The notes beneath the pieces are model-generated. The model was given only the letters and a program-made list of their open reading frames with translations. It did no database searches and had not been told where the DNA came from. The translations under genes and the position numbers were made by a program. From contig CAZSTI010000007.1 in assembly GCA_964609995.1 (NCBI GenBank), positions 1 to 41,000 on the forward strand: DNA of 41,000 bases. The letters run 5' to 3'. This DNA is from JAAYGD01 sp964609995. Its GTDB lineage: Bacteria > Bacillota_I > Bacilli_A > RF39 > UBA660. Below are positions 1 to 6,995 of this stretch, piece by piece (within the stretch, counting starts at the first letter, position 1; every line of letters begins with the position of its first letter).

Positions 1-695
1 CACAAGCACCAACACAAGCACCAACACAAGCGCCAACACAAGCACCAACACAAGCACCAACACAAGCACCAACATTAAGACCTCTAGCTACTAAAGCAGT
101 AATAGAAGTGCTTAATTCAGAAAAAGAGATATTAAGTAATTATAGAGATTCACTGTTAAAAGGTGCAAAAGAAGAAGGAAAAAATAATATAAGTATTGAA
201 ACAGACATATTATTTTCCGAATATAGTATAACTAATTTGTATGAATTTATTAACAATGGATTAGATGTTTTTTCAGATGATTATTTGGGAGCGCAAAATA
301 AATATGATTATATAAGAGGAAGCTTAGAAAGCTCTATTTCATATTTTAGTAGAAATGCTAAAAAAGAATATGGATTATCTAATTTATTTACAAAAGATTT
401 AGAGGCAAAAGCAAGACTCGAAGAAGTAGAAGAAAATATTATTGAATATAAAAAAGATCCAAAAAGTCCTACATATATTTTCAGTTTAATAGATAATACG
501 TCAAAAAAAGTATATGATAATGTAGAGTTTAATCCAATTGAAGAATTAATAGTGTTGGGATATGTTATAGAAGAATTGCCTTTAATTAATGATCCAAATA
601 TTGGTTCTTATATGGATAAAGTTACTAAACTTCAAAACGAGCTTAACATTCAAATAAATGTATTATGTAGCAAATATCCAACGTTAAATAAGTAG
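1..695 (+). CDS. 3' part of a TQAP-repeat protein of unknown function
   Basis: The reading frame is already open at the window edge (codons start at base 3) and ends in TAG at 693-695, so only the C-terminal 230 codons are visible. It opens with six perfect QAPT tetrapeptides, then a short linker and about 195 residues of charged, mainly helical sequence rich in E, K, N and I. A GTG at 108 could be read as a start, but the repeats lie in the same frame with no stop, so they belong to this protein. The repeat is a flexible Pro/Ala/Thr/Gln spacer such as often joins a membrane or wall anchor to a soluble domain. The soluble domain matches no family I recognise. A strong terminator follows at once. 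Confidence 0.8.
   Translation, partial: QAPTQAPTQAPTQAPTQAPTQAPTLRPLATKAVIEVLNSEKEILSNYRDSLLKGAKEEGKNNISIETDILFSEYSITNLYEFINNGLDVFSDDYLGAQNKYDYIRGSLESSISYFSRNAKKEYGLSNLFTKDLEAKARLEEVEENIIEYKKDPKSPTYIFSLIDNTSKKVYDNVEFNPIEELIVLGYVIEELPLINDPNIGSYMDKVTKLQNELNIQINVLCSKYPTLNK
3..74 (+). repeat. Six tandem 12-bp repeats encoding QAPT
   Basis: The unit CAAGCACCAACA occurs six times in phase. The only difference is one silent A-to-G change (GCG) in the third copy. The array probably continues upstream. Near-identity at the DNA level suggests recent expansion, and slippage would change spacer length without breaking the frame. Confidence 0.95.
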
Positions 696-722
696 ACATC
701 TTTATAAAAGATGTCTTTTTTA
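694..722 (+). terminator. Rho-independent terminator after the TQAP protein
   Basis: A perfect 10-bp stem (694-703 with 707-716) with a 3-nt loop is followed by a run of T. The left arm overlaps the last two bases of the stop codon. Confidence 0.92.
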
Positions 723-723
723 T

Positions 724-752
724 TTGACATTAAATAAAATTGATAATAATAT
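724..752 (+). promoter_or_regulatory. SigA-type promoter for fba-murA
   Basis: A consensus -35 TTGACA (724-729), a 17-bp spacer and -10 TAATAT (747-752) lie directly after the terminator and 18 bp before the fba start. It is the best-matched promoter seen in this half of the window. Confidence 0.88.
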
Positions 753-770
753 TAGATTAAGGAGAATAAA

Positions 771-1619
771 ATGATAAATTCAAATGAAATACTTAAAAAA
801 GCTGCTATTGACAAATATGCTATACCTCAATTTAATATTACTAATCTTGAATGGATTAAATATATATTAGAAAAGTGTGAAGAACTTAGAAGTCCTGTAA
901 TACTAGGAGCGAGCGAAGGCGCTATTAAATATATGGGAGGATATAATGTTGTTTTTTCATTAGTAGATGCTATGATAAAAGATTTAAATATTAGTATACC
1001 AGTAGTTCTTCATTTAGATCATGGAACTAGCATTGAATCATGTAAAAAAGCAATAAACGCAGGATTTACATCAGTTATGATTGATGCGTCTAAAAATATA
1101 CTAGAGGAAAATATTCGTATTACAAAAGAGGTTGTTGATTATGCTTCAAAATACAATGTATCTGTTGAAGCTGAAGTGGGTTCAATTGGTGGTATAGAGG
1201 ATAATATAAGTGCTAATATTAGATATGCAGATGTAAATGATTGCATTAAGTTTGTTAATGCAACAAGCATTACTTCTTTTGCACCTGCTTTAGGAACTGT
1301 TCACGGTTTTTATAAAGGAGAACTTAATATAGATTTCGAAAGAATGAAAAAAATCAAAGAAGTAGTAACTACTCCTTTAGTTTTACATGGTGGAACAGGG
1401 GTAAGTGACGATTTAATAAAAGAATCAATAAATAATGGTATATCTAAGATTAATATTGATACTGAATTAAAAAGTTACTGGAATGAAGCTATTAGAAAGT
1501 TTATTGAAATAAATAAATCAGAATATGATCCAAGAAAAATAATATCTTCAGGAGAGAACGCTATTAAAGAGGTTATTAATAATAAAGTTAATTTGTTTGG
1601 AAGTATAAACAAGGCTTAA
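771..1619 (+). CDS. fba: Class II fructose-bisphosphate aldolase
   Basis: This is a cytoplasmic glycolytic and gluconeogenic enzyme that reversibly splits fructose-1,6-bisphosphate into glyceraldehyde-3-phosphate and dihydroxyacetone phosphate. At 282 residues it is full length for the FbaA type. The class II metal site is visible: HLDHG at residues 81-85 (catalytic Asp83, zinc ligand His84), His178 in TVHG and His206 in LHGGTG. The glycine-rich GGTG phosphate-binding turn is intact. A member acting on another ketose bisphosphate (tagatose or sulfo-sugar) cannot be excluded by sequence alone, but the position before murA and rpmE matches Bacillus fbaA. The start has an AAGGAG site 6 nt upstream and a consensus promoter. 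murA follows after 12 bp, so the two are co-transcribed. Confidence 0.93.
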   Translation: MINSNEILKKAAIDKYAIPQFNITNLEWIKYILEKCEELRSPVILGASEGAIKYMGGYNVVFSLVDAMIKDLNISIPVVLHLDHGTSIESCKKAINAGFTSVMIDASKNILEENIRITKEVVDYASKYNVSVEAEVGSIGGIEDNISANIRYADVNDCIKFVNATSITSFAPALGTVHGFYKGELNIDFERMKKIKEVVTTPLVLHGGTGVSDDLIKESINNGISKINIDTELKSYWNEAIRKFIEINKSEYDPRKIISSGENAIKEVINNKVNLFGSINKA

Positions 1620-1631
1620 TAGGGAGGTTAT

Positions 1632-2882
1632 ATGTCTAAAATTATTATAGAAGGAAATAAAAAATTAAAAGGAAAAATAGAAATTAGCGGTGCAAAAAAC
1701 AGTACAGTTGCACTTATACCTGCAGCTATTTTGTGTGATGAAGAAGTTACAATTAACAATGTACCAGAAATTTCTGATACTGATGCAATGGAAGAAATTC
1801 TCACTTTCTTAGGGGCAACAGTAAAAGGAAAAAGTGGAGTTATAAAGATTGATCCTTCAAAAATAGAATCAAAGGAAATTCCTGAAGAAATATCAAAAAA
1901 ATTAAGAGCATCATATTATTTTATGTCAGCTCTGTTATCAAAATATAAAAAAGCTTGTATGTATTTTCCGGGAGGTTGTTCTATTGGATCGAGACCAATA
2001 GACCAAACTTTAAAGGGTTATAGAGCATTAGGAGCAACCGTAATAGAAGAAGGAAATAAGTATACAGTTTTTGCGGACAAATTAATAGGAGGAGAAGTAT
2101 ATCTGGATATGCCAAGTGTTGGCGCTACAGTAAACACTATTTTGGTAGCTGTTAAAGCAGAAGGAATAACAACAATAAAAAATGCCGCAAAGGAACCAGA
2201 AATAGTAAATATTGCAACGTTTTTAAATAATATGGGGGCAAACATAAGAGGAGCAGGAACAAGCGTAATAACAATTGAAGGAGTTAAGTCTTTAAAGAAG
2301 GCAACTATTGAAGTTATTCCTGATAGAATCGAAGCCGGAACATATATTATTATTGCATCTTTATTGGGAAACAATTTGATTATAGAAAATATTATTCCCG
2401 AACATTTGGAATCATTAATTTTGAAACTTAAAGAGTCTGGAGTAGATATTATTGTTAAAGATGATCATTGTATTATTAATTCAGTAGAATATTTAAAACC
2501 AATTAATATTAAAACATTGGGTTTTCCTGGTTTTCCAACTGATTTGCAACAACCCTTATCAACTTTTTTAACACAATGTAATGGTGTAAGCTCTATTGAG
2601 GAAACATTGTATGAAAATAGGTTTAAAAACTTGGAGCAATTAGAAAAGATGGGTGCAAAAGTAAGAATTGAAGATAAAAAAGCATATATTACTGGTAAAA
2701 CTAATTTAAAAGGAAGCCAAGTTCAAGCAACGGATTTAAGAGGAGGAGCTTGCGTAGTTATTGCGGGATTAATTGCTAAAGGAAAAACCGAAATAGAAAA
2801 TTCCGAACATATTTTGAGAGGTTATTCGATGATTGTTGAAAAGCTTCAAGAAGTTGGTGCAAAAATTAGTATAGAAGATTAA
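1632..2882 (+). CDS. murA: UDP-N-acetylglucosamine 1-carboxyvinyltransferase
   Basis: MurA transfers enolpyruvate from PEP to UDP-GlcNAc, the first committed step of peptidoglycan synthesis, in the cytoplasm. The length of 416 residues is normal for the EPSP-synthase fold. Visible key parts are the Lys22-Asn23 pair near the N-terminus, the loop PGGCSIGSRP with the fosfomycin-target Cys116, and a C-terminal LRGGACVV segment. Many Firmicutes carry two murA paralogues. The position between an aldolase and L31 corresponds to Bacillus murZ (murAB), so this is probably the secondary copy, although only the whole genome can show whether another exists. A GGAGG site lies 5 nt before ATG. Confidence 0.95.
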   Translation: MSKIIIEGNKKLKGKIEISGAKNSTVALIPAAILCDEEVTINNVPEISDTDAMEEILTFLGATVKGKSGVIKIDPSKIESKEIPEEISKKLRASYYFMSALLSKYKKACMYFPGGCSIGSRPIDQTLKGYRALGATVIEEGNKYTVFADKLIGGEVYLDMPSVGATVNTILVAVKAEGITTIKNAAKEPEIVNIATFLNNMGANIRGAGTSVITIEGVKSLKKATIEVIPDRIEAGTYIIIASLLGNNLIIENIIPEHLESLILKLKESGVDIIVKDDHCIINSVEYLKPINIKTLGFPGFPTDLQQPLSTFLTQCNGVSSIEETLYENRFKNLEQLEKMGAKVRIEDKKAYITGKTNLKGSQVQATDLRGGACVVIAGLIAKGKTEIENSEHILRGYSMIVEKLQEVGAKISIED

Positions 2883-2889
2883 TTAATTC

Positions 2890-2918
2890 TTGATAATTCT
2901 AATTTATAATGATATACT
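2890..2918 (+). promoter_or_regulatory. Promoter for rpmE
   Basis: -35 TTGATA (2890-2895), a 17-bp spacer and -10 TATACT (2913-2918) lie just after the murA stop and 30 bp before rpmE. Confidence 0.75.
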
Positions 2919-2948
2919 ATATAAAGTTTATTTATCAAGGAGGTTATC

Positions 2949-3152
2949 ATGAGTAAAAAAGCAAGTTTATATAAAGATTCAAAAGTTACTTGTGCATGTG
3001 GTGCTTCATTTGAAACAAAGTCAATGCAAAATGAAATTCATGTTGAAGTTTGTTCCGAATGCCATCCATTTTATCAAGGCAAACAAGTTAATAGAAAATC
3101 AAAAGCTGGGCAAATAGAGAAATTTAATAAAAAACATGGAATAGAAAATTAA
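2949..3152 (+). CDS. rpmE: 50S ribosomal protein L31, zinc-binding type
   Basis: This small protein of the large ribosomal subunit helps bridge the subunits. It has 67 residues. Four cysteines, a CAC pair near residue 15 and CSEC near residue 36, form the zinc ribbon that defines the C+ (RpmE) form rather than the zinc-free YtiA form. The HPFYQGKQ segment is diagnostic of L31. In Bacillus, rho sits between murZ and rpmE, and here it is absent. The gene has its own promoter, an AAGGAGG site and its own terminator, so it is expressed as a single unit. C+ L31 genes are often paired elsewhere with a zinc-independent copy under Zur control, but no Zur-like operator was recognised here. Confidence 0.96.
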   Translation: MSKKASLYKDSKVTCACGASFETKSMQNEIHVEVCSECHPFYQGKQVNRKSKAGQIEKFNKKHGIEN

Positions 3153-3176
3153 GATAATTTAAATTATCTTTTTTTT
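3151..3176 (+). terminator. Terminator after rpmE
   Basis: An 8-bp AT-rich stem (AAGATAAT/ATTATCTT) with a TTAA loop runs into eight T residues. It overlaps the rpmE stop codon. Confidence 0.8.
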
Positions 3177-3202
3177 GTTATATAATATACTTGGAGGCGC
3201 AT

Positions 3203-3643
3203 ATGAAAATAGGAATAGTTTCTGATCATGGAGGATATTTATTAAAAAAGAAATTAATAATGCATTTACTAGATAAATATGAAGTAATGGATTATGGAAC
3301 AAACAGTGAAGAGCCTGTAGACTATCCAGATTTTGCATTTAAATTGGGAAGCAATCTAATCAATAAATCAATTGATTTTGGAATCGCAATATGTAAAACA
3401 GGAATCGGAATGTCTATAGCGCTTAATAAGGTTCATGGGGTATTATGTGTCAAAGCCGATAGTACTATTGATTCTCTTTATGCTAGAAAACATAATAATG
3501 CAAATGCGATTGCAATTAGTGGGTCTTTAAGTTTTAGAAAAGCAAAAAAAATAATAGACAAATTCTTAACAAGCAATTATGAATTAGAAGAAAGACATAT
3601 AAAAAGAATTGAAAAAATAAAGGATTACGAAAATGAATGTTAA
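3203..3643 (+). CDS. rpiB: RpiB/LacAB-family sugar-phosphate isomerase
   Basis: This enzyme most likely interconverts ribose-5-phosphate and ribulose-5-phosphate (pentose phosphate pathway, cytoplasm). Of its 146 residues, SDHGG (7-11), Cys64 in CKTGIGMSIA and His97 in ARKHNNAN match the RpiB catalytic and phosphate-binding positions. The usual CGTGIG is CKTGIG here, a Gly-to-Lys change next to the catalytic Cys. LacA/LacB galactose-6-phosphate isomerases share this fold, but there are no lac genes nearby. I take ATG 3203 rather than an in-frame TTG at 3191, because GGAGG at 3193-3197 lies inside that extension and is ideally spaced from 3203. The end overlaps the next gene by 11 bp. Confidence 0.88.
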   Translation: MKIGIVSDHGGYLLKKKLIMHLLDKYEVMDYGTNSEEPVDYPDFAFKLGSNLINKSIDFGIAICKTGIGMSIALNKVHGVLCVKADSTIDSLYARKHNNANAIAISGSLSFRKAKKIIDKFLTSNYELEERHIKRIEKIKDYENEC

Positions 3644-3833
3644 GCTAATATTATATTTAATTATCATTCCATTTACGATATGGTGTATATCTTCTTTAAA
3701 AATAGAAACACTATTTAAAAAAAATAGTATAAATCAAATTAAAATTTTTTATTTGTTTTTTTCACTAAGTTTATCATATCTTTTTACTAATTTTATATTC
3801 GATATATATCAAATATTTTCTTTAATAAATTGA
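3633..3833 (+). CDS. DUF1146 (YwzB-type) small membrane protein
   Basis: This is a 66-residue integral membrane protein with two hydrophobic helices (about residues 3-21 and 38-62) joined by a short basic loop. The pattern around KIETLFKKNS and the hydrophobic NFIFD tail resemble the DUF1146/YwzB family, found in Bacilli near cell-envelope and ATP-synthase genes. The function is unknown. It overlaps the end of rpiB by 11 bp and is followed 10 bp later by tagO, which suggests translational coupling in one operon. Confidence 0.72.
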   Translation: MNVKLILYLIIIPFTIWCISSLKIETLFKKNSINQIKIFYLFFSLSLSYLFTNFIFDIYQIFSLIN

Positions 3834-3843
3834 GAGGATTATT

Positions 3844-4872
3844 ATGCATTTAGATACAAAAGAAATAATAGAAATTATAATATCTACTTTTTTATTTTCA
3901 TTTATCATTACGCCATTTATAAAAAAGATTGCATTTCACATTAAATCAGTTGATAAACCAAATAAAAGAAGAATTAATAAAGTTCCTATGCCAACACTAG
4001 GAGGATTAGTTATTTTTTTAACTTTTATATTTGGGTATATGATATTTGCAAGCAAAATAATCGACATGATACCAATTATTTTAGGAGGAATCATAATATT
4101 AATTACTGGTATGATTGATGATATAAATCCAATAAAGGCAAAATATAAATTTATTGGACAATTAATATCTGCTTTTATTGTAGTATTATATGGTGGATTA
4201 GTTATAGAAAAAGTTGATGCCTTTGGTATATATATTAATTTTGGAATTTTTGATCAATTAATTTCTATTGTATTTATTGTTGGAATGATAAATGCAGTAA
4301 ATTTTGTTGATGGTTTAGATGGTTTGGCTGCTGGCATTTCAGAAATCTTTTTCGTTACAATATCAATAATAGCGTTTGTATCTGGAAAGTATGATGGATT
4401 AGATATATATTTAACTTTAATAATGCTTGGTACAACGTTAGGTTTTTTAATTCACAATTTTTATCCCGCTAAAATATATCTAGGCGATAGTGGTGCAATG
4501 TTATTAGGATACATTATTTCAATTATAGCTATATTAGGGTTCAAATCAGTTACTTTAACTTCTTTTGTAGTACCAATATTTATTATGGCGATTCCTATAC
4601 TTGATACTTTGTGGGCTATTTTAAGACGATTGATTGGCAAGAAGTCTATATTATCACCAGATAAAATGCACTTACATCATAGATTATTGAATTTAAACAT
4701 AAGTCATAGAAATACAGTGTTACTTATTTATTTAATGAATGTTTCTTTTGCAATTTCTTCAATAATATATGCTTTAGTAAATACCAATATTGGTATTATT
4801 CTTTATGCTATTTTATTTATTGTGTTTGTAATTATTATCTATAAAGTAAGTCATAAAACGAAGAAGCATTGA
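3844..4872 (+). CDS. tagO: Undecaprenyl-phosphate GlcNAc-1-phosphate transferase (WecA/TagO family)
   Basis: This polytopic membrane enzyme loads N-acetylglucosamine-1-phosphate onto undecaprenyl phosphate, starting teichoic-acid-type or other surface polysaccharides. It has 342 residues and about ten hydrophobic helices. The family motifs are in order: DKPNKRR near the N-terminus, the DD pair in GMIDDINP (Mg site), NFVDGLDGLAAG, the GDSGAM segment, and HLHHRLL near the C-terminus. The His-rich HxHHR loop is typical of WecA/TagO and argues against MraY. ATG follows a GAGAGG site. The presence of this gene indicates a glycopolymer-bearing Gram-positive wall. Confidence 0.9.
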   Translation: MHLDTKEIIEIIISTFLFSFIITPFIKKIAFHIKSVDKPNKRRINKVPMPTLGGLVIFLTFIFGYMIFASKIIDMIPIILGGIIILITGMIDDINPIKAKYKFIGQLISAFIVVLYGGLVIEKVDAFGIYINFGIFDQLISIVFIVGMINAVNFVDGLDGLAAGISEIFFVTISIIAFVSGKYDGLDIYLTLIMLGTTLGFLIHNFYPAKIYLGDSGAMLLGYIISIIAILGFKSVTLTSFVVPIFIMAIPILDTLWAILRRLIGKKSILSPDKMHLHHRLLNLNISHRNTVLLIYLMNVSFAISSIIYALVNTNIGIILYAILFIVFVIIIYKVSHKTKKH

Positions 4873-4921
4873 GTAGTTTTTTTTAATATAATGTGTTAAT
4901 ATTTATTAAAGGAGGACAAAA

Positions 4922-5443
4922 ATGAAAAGTATAATTAGAAGTAAAGACATTGAGGTTACTAAATCAATTAAAGATTATATAGAAAGTAAGTTAGAAAAGG
5001 TAGATAAATTTTTTAAAAATCCTAGTGAAATAACCGCTAATATAGTTTTAAAATTAAGAGGTCATGAACAAATAATAGAAGTAACAATTCCTACAAAAAA
5101 CTTATTAATAAGAAATGAAGAAGCACAATCCGATTTATATTCCGCAATTGATATAGTAATGGATAAAATAGAGAGGCAAATTAGAAAAAATAAAGAAAAA
5201 ATTGGAAGAATCGATAAAGATAAATTTTTAAATTTTGAAATTGAAAATGGTAATTCAGAAGAAAATCAAAAAATCACAAAAAGGAAAAAAATTGACACAA
5301 AACCAATGAGCGAAGAAGAAGCGATTTTACAAATGGATATGCTAGGCCATGATTTTTATATATTTAAAGATGGGTTTGATGGAAAAATAAAAGTAATATA
5401 TTTAAGAAAAGACAATGATTATGGAATTATAGAAGTTGAATAA
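4922..5443 (+). CDS. hpf: Long-form ribosome hibernation promoting factor
   Basis: It binds the 30S decoding region when growth slows and drives formation of inactive 100S ribosome dimers. It has 173 residues. The N-terminal ribosome-binding domain (about 1-95) carries the basic helix with RQIRKNKEK, and a linker leads to the C-terminal dimerisation domain (about 118-173) beginning KPMSEEEA and containing GHDFYIF. The second domain makes it the long form (YvyD/HPF-long) typical of Firmicutes. A strong AAGGAGG site lies 5-6 nt before ATG. A terminator follows, so hpf ends this transcription unit or is transcribed alone. Confidence 0.93.
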   Translation: MKSIIRSKDIEVTKSIKDYIESKLEKVDKFFKNPSEITANIVLKLRGHEQIIEVTIPTKNLLIRNEEAQSDLYSAIDIVMDKIERQIRKNKEKIGRIDKDKFLNFEIENGNSEENQKITKRKKIDTKPMSEEEAILQMDMLGHDFYIFKDGFDGKIKVIYLRKDNDYGIIEVE

Positions 5444-5470
5444 AGTGGATATTAATTCACTTTTTCTTTT
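5442..5470 (+). terminator. Terminator after hpf
   Basis: A 9-bp stem (5442-5450 with 5455-5463, one G-U pair) with a 4-nt loop is followed by a T-rich tail. Confidence 0.85.
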
Positions 5471-5501
5471 AATATTATAGTATAATAAATATGGTGATAA
5501 T

Positions 5502-6470
5502 ATGAAAATAGATGCAATAAAAATTGAAGAAATAATTAAAAACTCTAATAATGTTGTAATTACTGCTCATAAGAATTTAGATTTAGATGCTCTTGGTGCA
5601 ATAATTGGCTTCTATTATATAGTTTCAAAATTTGATAGAGAAGCATATTTACTTATCGAAGATGAGATTTTTGAAGAAGGAGTTAGAACAGCTTTAGATA
5701 ATATGGAAAAAATTGGATATAATATTCCAATTAATAAATTATCAAACACTAAAATTGGAAAAGACACTTTATTAGTAATTTTGGACACAAATAATGAAGA
5801 TAGGATTCAAAACGAGAAATCATTTAATAGAATAAAAAACAAAATTTTAATTGATCATCATGTTAAAGGAAATTTTAATGATAGTAATTATTTATATTCA
5901 TATATAAATCCCGACGAATCAAGTAGTTGTGAGATTATTATGGATTTATTATTAGAATTAAATGTGTATATTCCTCAATATATAGCTTCCGTAATGCTTT
6001 CTGGAATAATGATTGATACAAATAGATTTTATATTAAAACAACTAAAAACACTTTTGAAGTGGCAGCAAAATTAAAAAAAATGGGAGCAGAATATAGTGA
6101 TATACAATATTTGTTTAAGCAAGATTTTAATGAATATATAAAGAGACAAGAAATTATTAAATCATCAATATTTCTAAATAAAAACATTATAATTGCGTGC
6201 GCAGAAGAGAATATAATTTATGATAATGAGGAATTGGCAAAAGCGGCTAACACTATGTTAACATTTAATTTTATTGAGGCAGCTTATGTTATTGGAAGAA
6301 TAGAGGAAAATCAAGTTGGAATAAGTGCAAGGTCTTTAGGAAAAATTGATGTTCAATCCGTGATGAAAAAACTAAACGGTGGAGGTCATAAAACAGAAGC
6401 AGCTACACAAATATTCGATAGAAATATAGAAGAAGTAAAAGAAATGGTTGTTAAACTTATATCAAAGTAA
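5502..6470 (+). CDS. GdpP-like DHH/DHHA1 phosphodiesterase lacking the sensor half
   Basis: Predicted to hydrolyse c-di-AMP or small RNA oligonucleotides using two metal ions. Its 322 residues carry the DHH-family motifs in order: H23, D27 and D29 in AHKNLDLDALG, D95 in VILDTN, DHH at 118-120, D172 in GIMIDT, and the DHHA1 substrate motif GGGH at 293-296 preceded by GISARSLG. The C-terminal sequence and the position directly before rplI and dnaB match Bacillus gdpP (yybT). GdpP is normally about 650 residues with two membrane helices, a degenerate PAS domain and a GGDEF domain. All of these are missing here, so the enzyme is soluble. NrnA or DhhP/Pde2 are the alternatives. A weak GGTGAT site precedes ATG. 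Confidence 0.85.
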   Translation: MKIDAIKIEEIIKNSNNVVITAHKNLDLDALGAIIGFYYIVSKFDREAYLLIEDEIFEEGVRTALDNMEKIGYNIPINKLSNTKIGKDTLLVILDTNNEDRIQNEKSFNRIKNKILIDHHVKGNFNDSNYLYSYINPDESSSCEIIMDLLLELNVYIPQYIASVMLSGIMIDTNRFYIKTTKNTFEVAAKLKKMGAEYSDIQYLFKQDFNEYIKRQEIIKSSIFLNKNIIIACAEENIIYDNEELAKAANTMLTFNFIEAAYVIGRIEENQVGISARSLGKIDVQSVMKKLNGGGHKTEAATQIFDRNIEEVKEMVVKLISK

Positions 6471-6490
6471 CTTTAGTTACTTTTTGTTTT
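6464..6490 (+). terminator. Terminator after the GdpP-like gene
   Basis: An 8-bp stem (AAAGTAAC/GTTACTTT) with a 4-nt loop and a T-rich tail overlaps the stop codon. Confidence 0.8.
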
Positions 6491-6508
6491 ATATTATAAT
6501 AATTGTAG

Positions 6509-6514
6509 TATAAT
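6509..6514 (+). promoter_or_regulatory. Probable -10 element for rplI-dnaB
   Basis: A perfect TATAAT lies 32 bp before the rplI ATG. The best -35 candidate, TTGTTT at 6484-6489, is spaced at 19 bp and overlaps the terminator tail, so the promoter is only partly supported. A second TATAAT lies at 6495-6500. Confidence 0.45.
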
Positions 6515-6545
6515 AAATATACAAAGAAATTTGAGAGGTGAAATT

Positions 6546-6986
6546 ATGAAAGTAATATTCATTAAAGATTTAAAAGGTCAAGGAAAAAAAGATGAAATCA
6601 AAGAAGTAAAAGATGGCTATGCTAATAATTTTTTAATTAAGCAAGGTTATGCTGTAAAATATACTGAATATAGCAAAGAAGTATTAAACGAACAAATAAT
6701 TAAAAAAGAAGAAGATAATAAGGAAGAAATAAGAAAATATAATCAAATAAAAAAAGAATTAGAAAACAAAATTATTAAATTTAAGGTCAAGACCGGTATT
6801 GAAGATAAGGTGTTTGGAAGTGTTACTTCTAAACAAATATCAGAAGAATTAAAAAAAATAAATTATGATATTGATAAAAAAGATATTAAAGTAGAGAATC
6901 TTGATACTTTGGGATTTCACGAAGTAAAGATTTCTCTTAATAAGAAAGTGGATTTTAATATTAGAGTTCAATTGATTAAAGAATAG
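6546..6986 (+). CDS. rplI: 50S ribosomal protein L9
   Basis: L9 binds 23S rRNA at the base of the L1 stalk and helps maintain reading frame. The protein has 146 residues. The N-terminal RNA-binding domain starts with MKVIFIKDLKGQGKKDEIKE and contains the YANNFLI segment, both L9 signatures. A long charged helix (about 50-85) leads to the C-terminal domain. I choose ATG 6546 because GAGAGGTG stands 5 nt upstream. An in-frame TTG at 6531 would place the site inside the gene. It is followed 9 bp later by dnaB, the Bacillus gdpP-rplI-dnaC order. Confidence 0.95.
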   Translation: MKVIFIKDLKGQGKKDEIKEVKDGYANNFLIKQGYAVKYTEYSKEVLNEQIIKKEEDNKEEIRKYNQIKKELENKIIKFKVKTGIEDKVFGSVTSKQISEELKKINYDIDKKDIKVENLDTLGFHEVKISLNKKVDFNIRVQLIKE

Positions 6987-6995
6987 AGGTGAATT

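Noticed and set aside
2018..2374. Long minus-strand frame inside murA
   Set aside because: A shadow of the murA coding sequence with no ribosome site and no recognised family.
2889..2939. CTTGATAA/TTATCAAG inverted repeat before rpmE as a leader hairpin
   Set aside because: The left arm overlaps the -35 element and would not be transcribed from the promoter found.
3831..4872. Mycoplasma-type code with UGA as tryptophan
   Set aside because: Several genes end naturally in TGA at the expected family length, tryptophans use TGG, and no conserved family needs TGA read-through.
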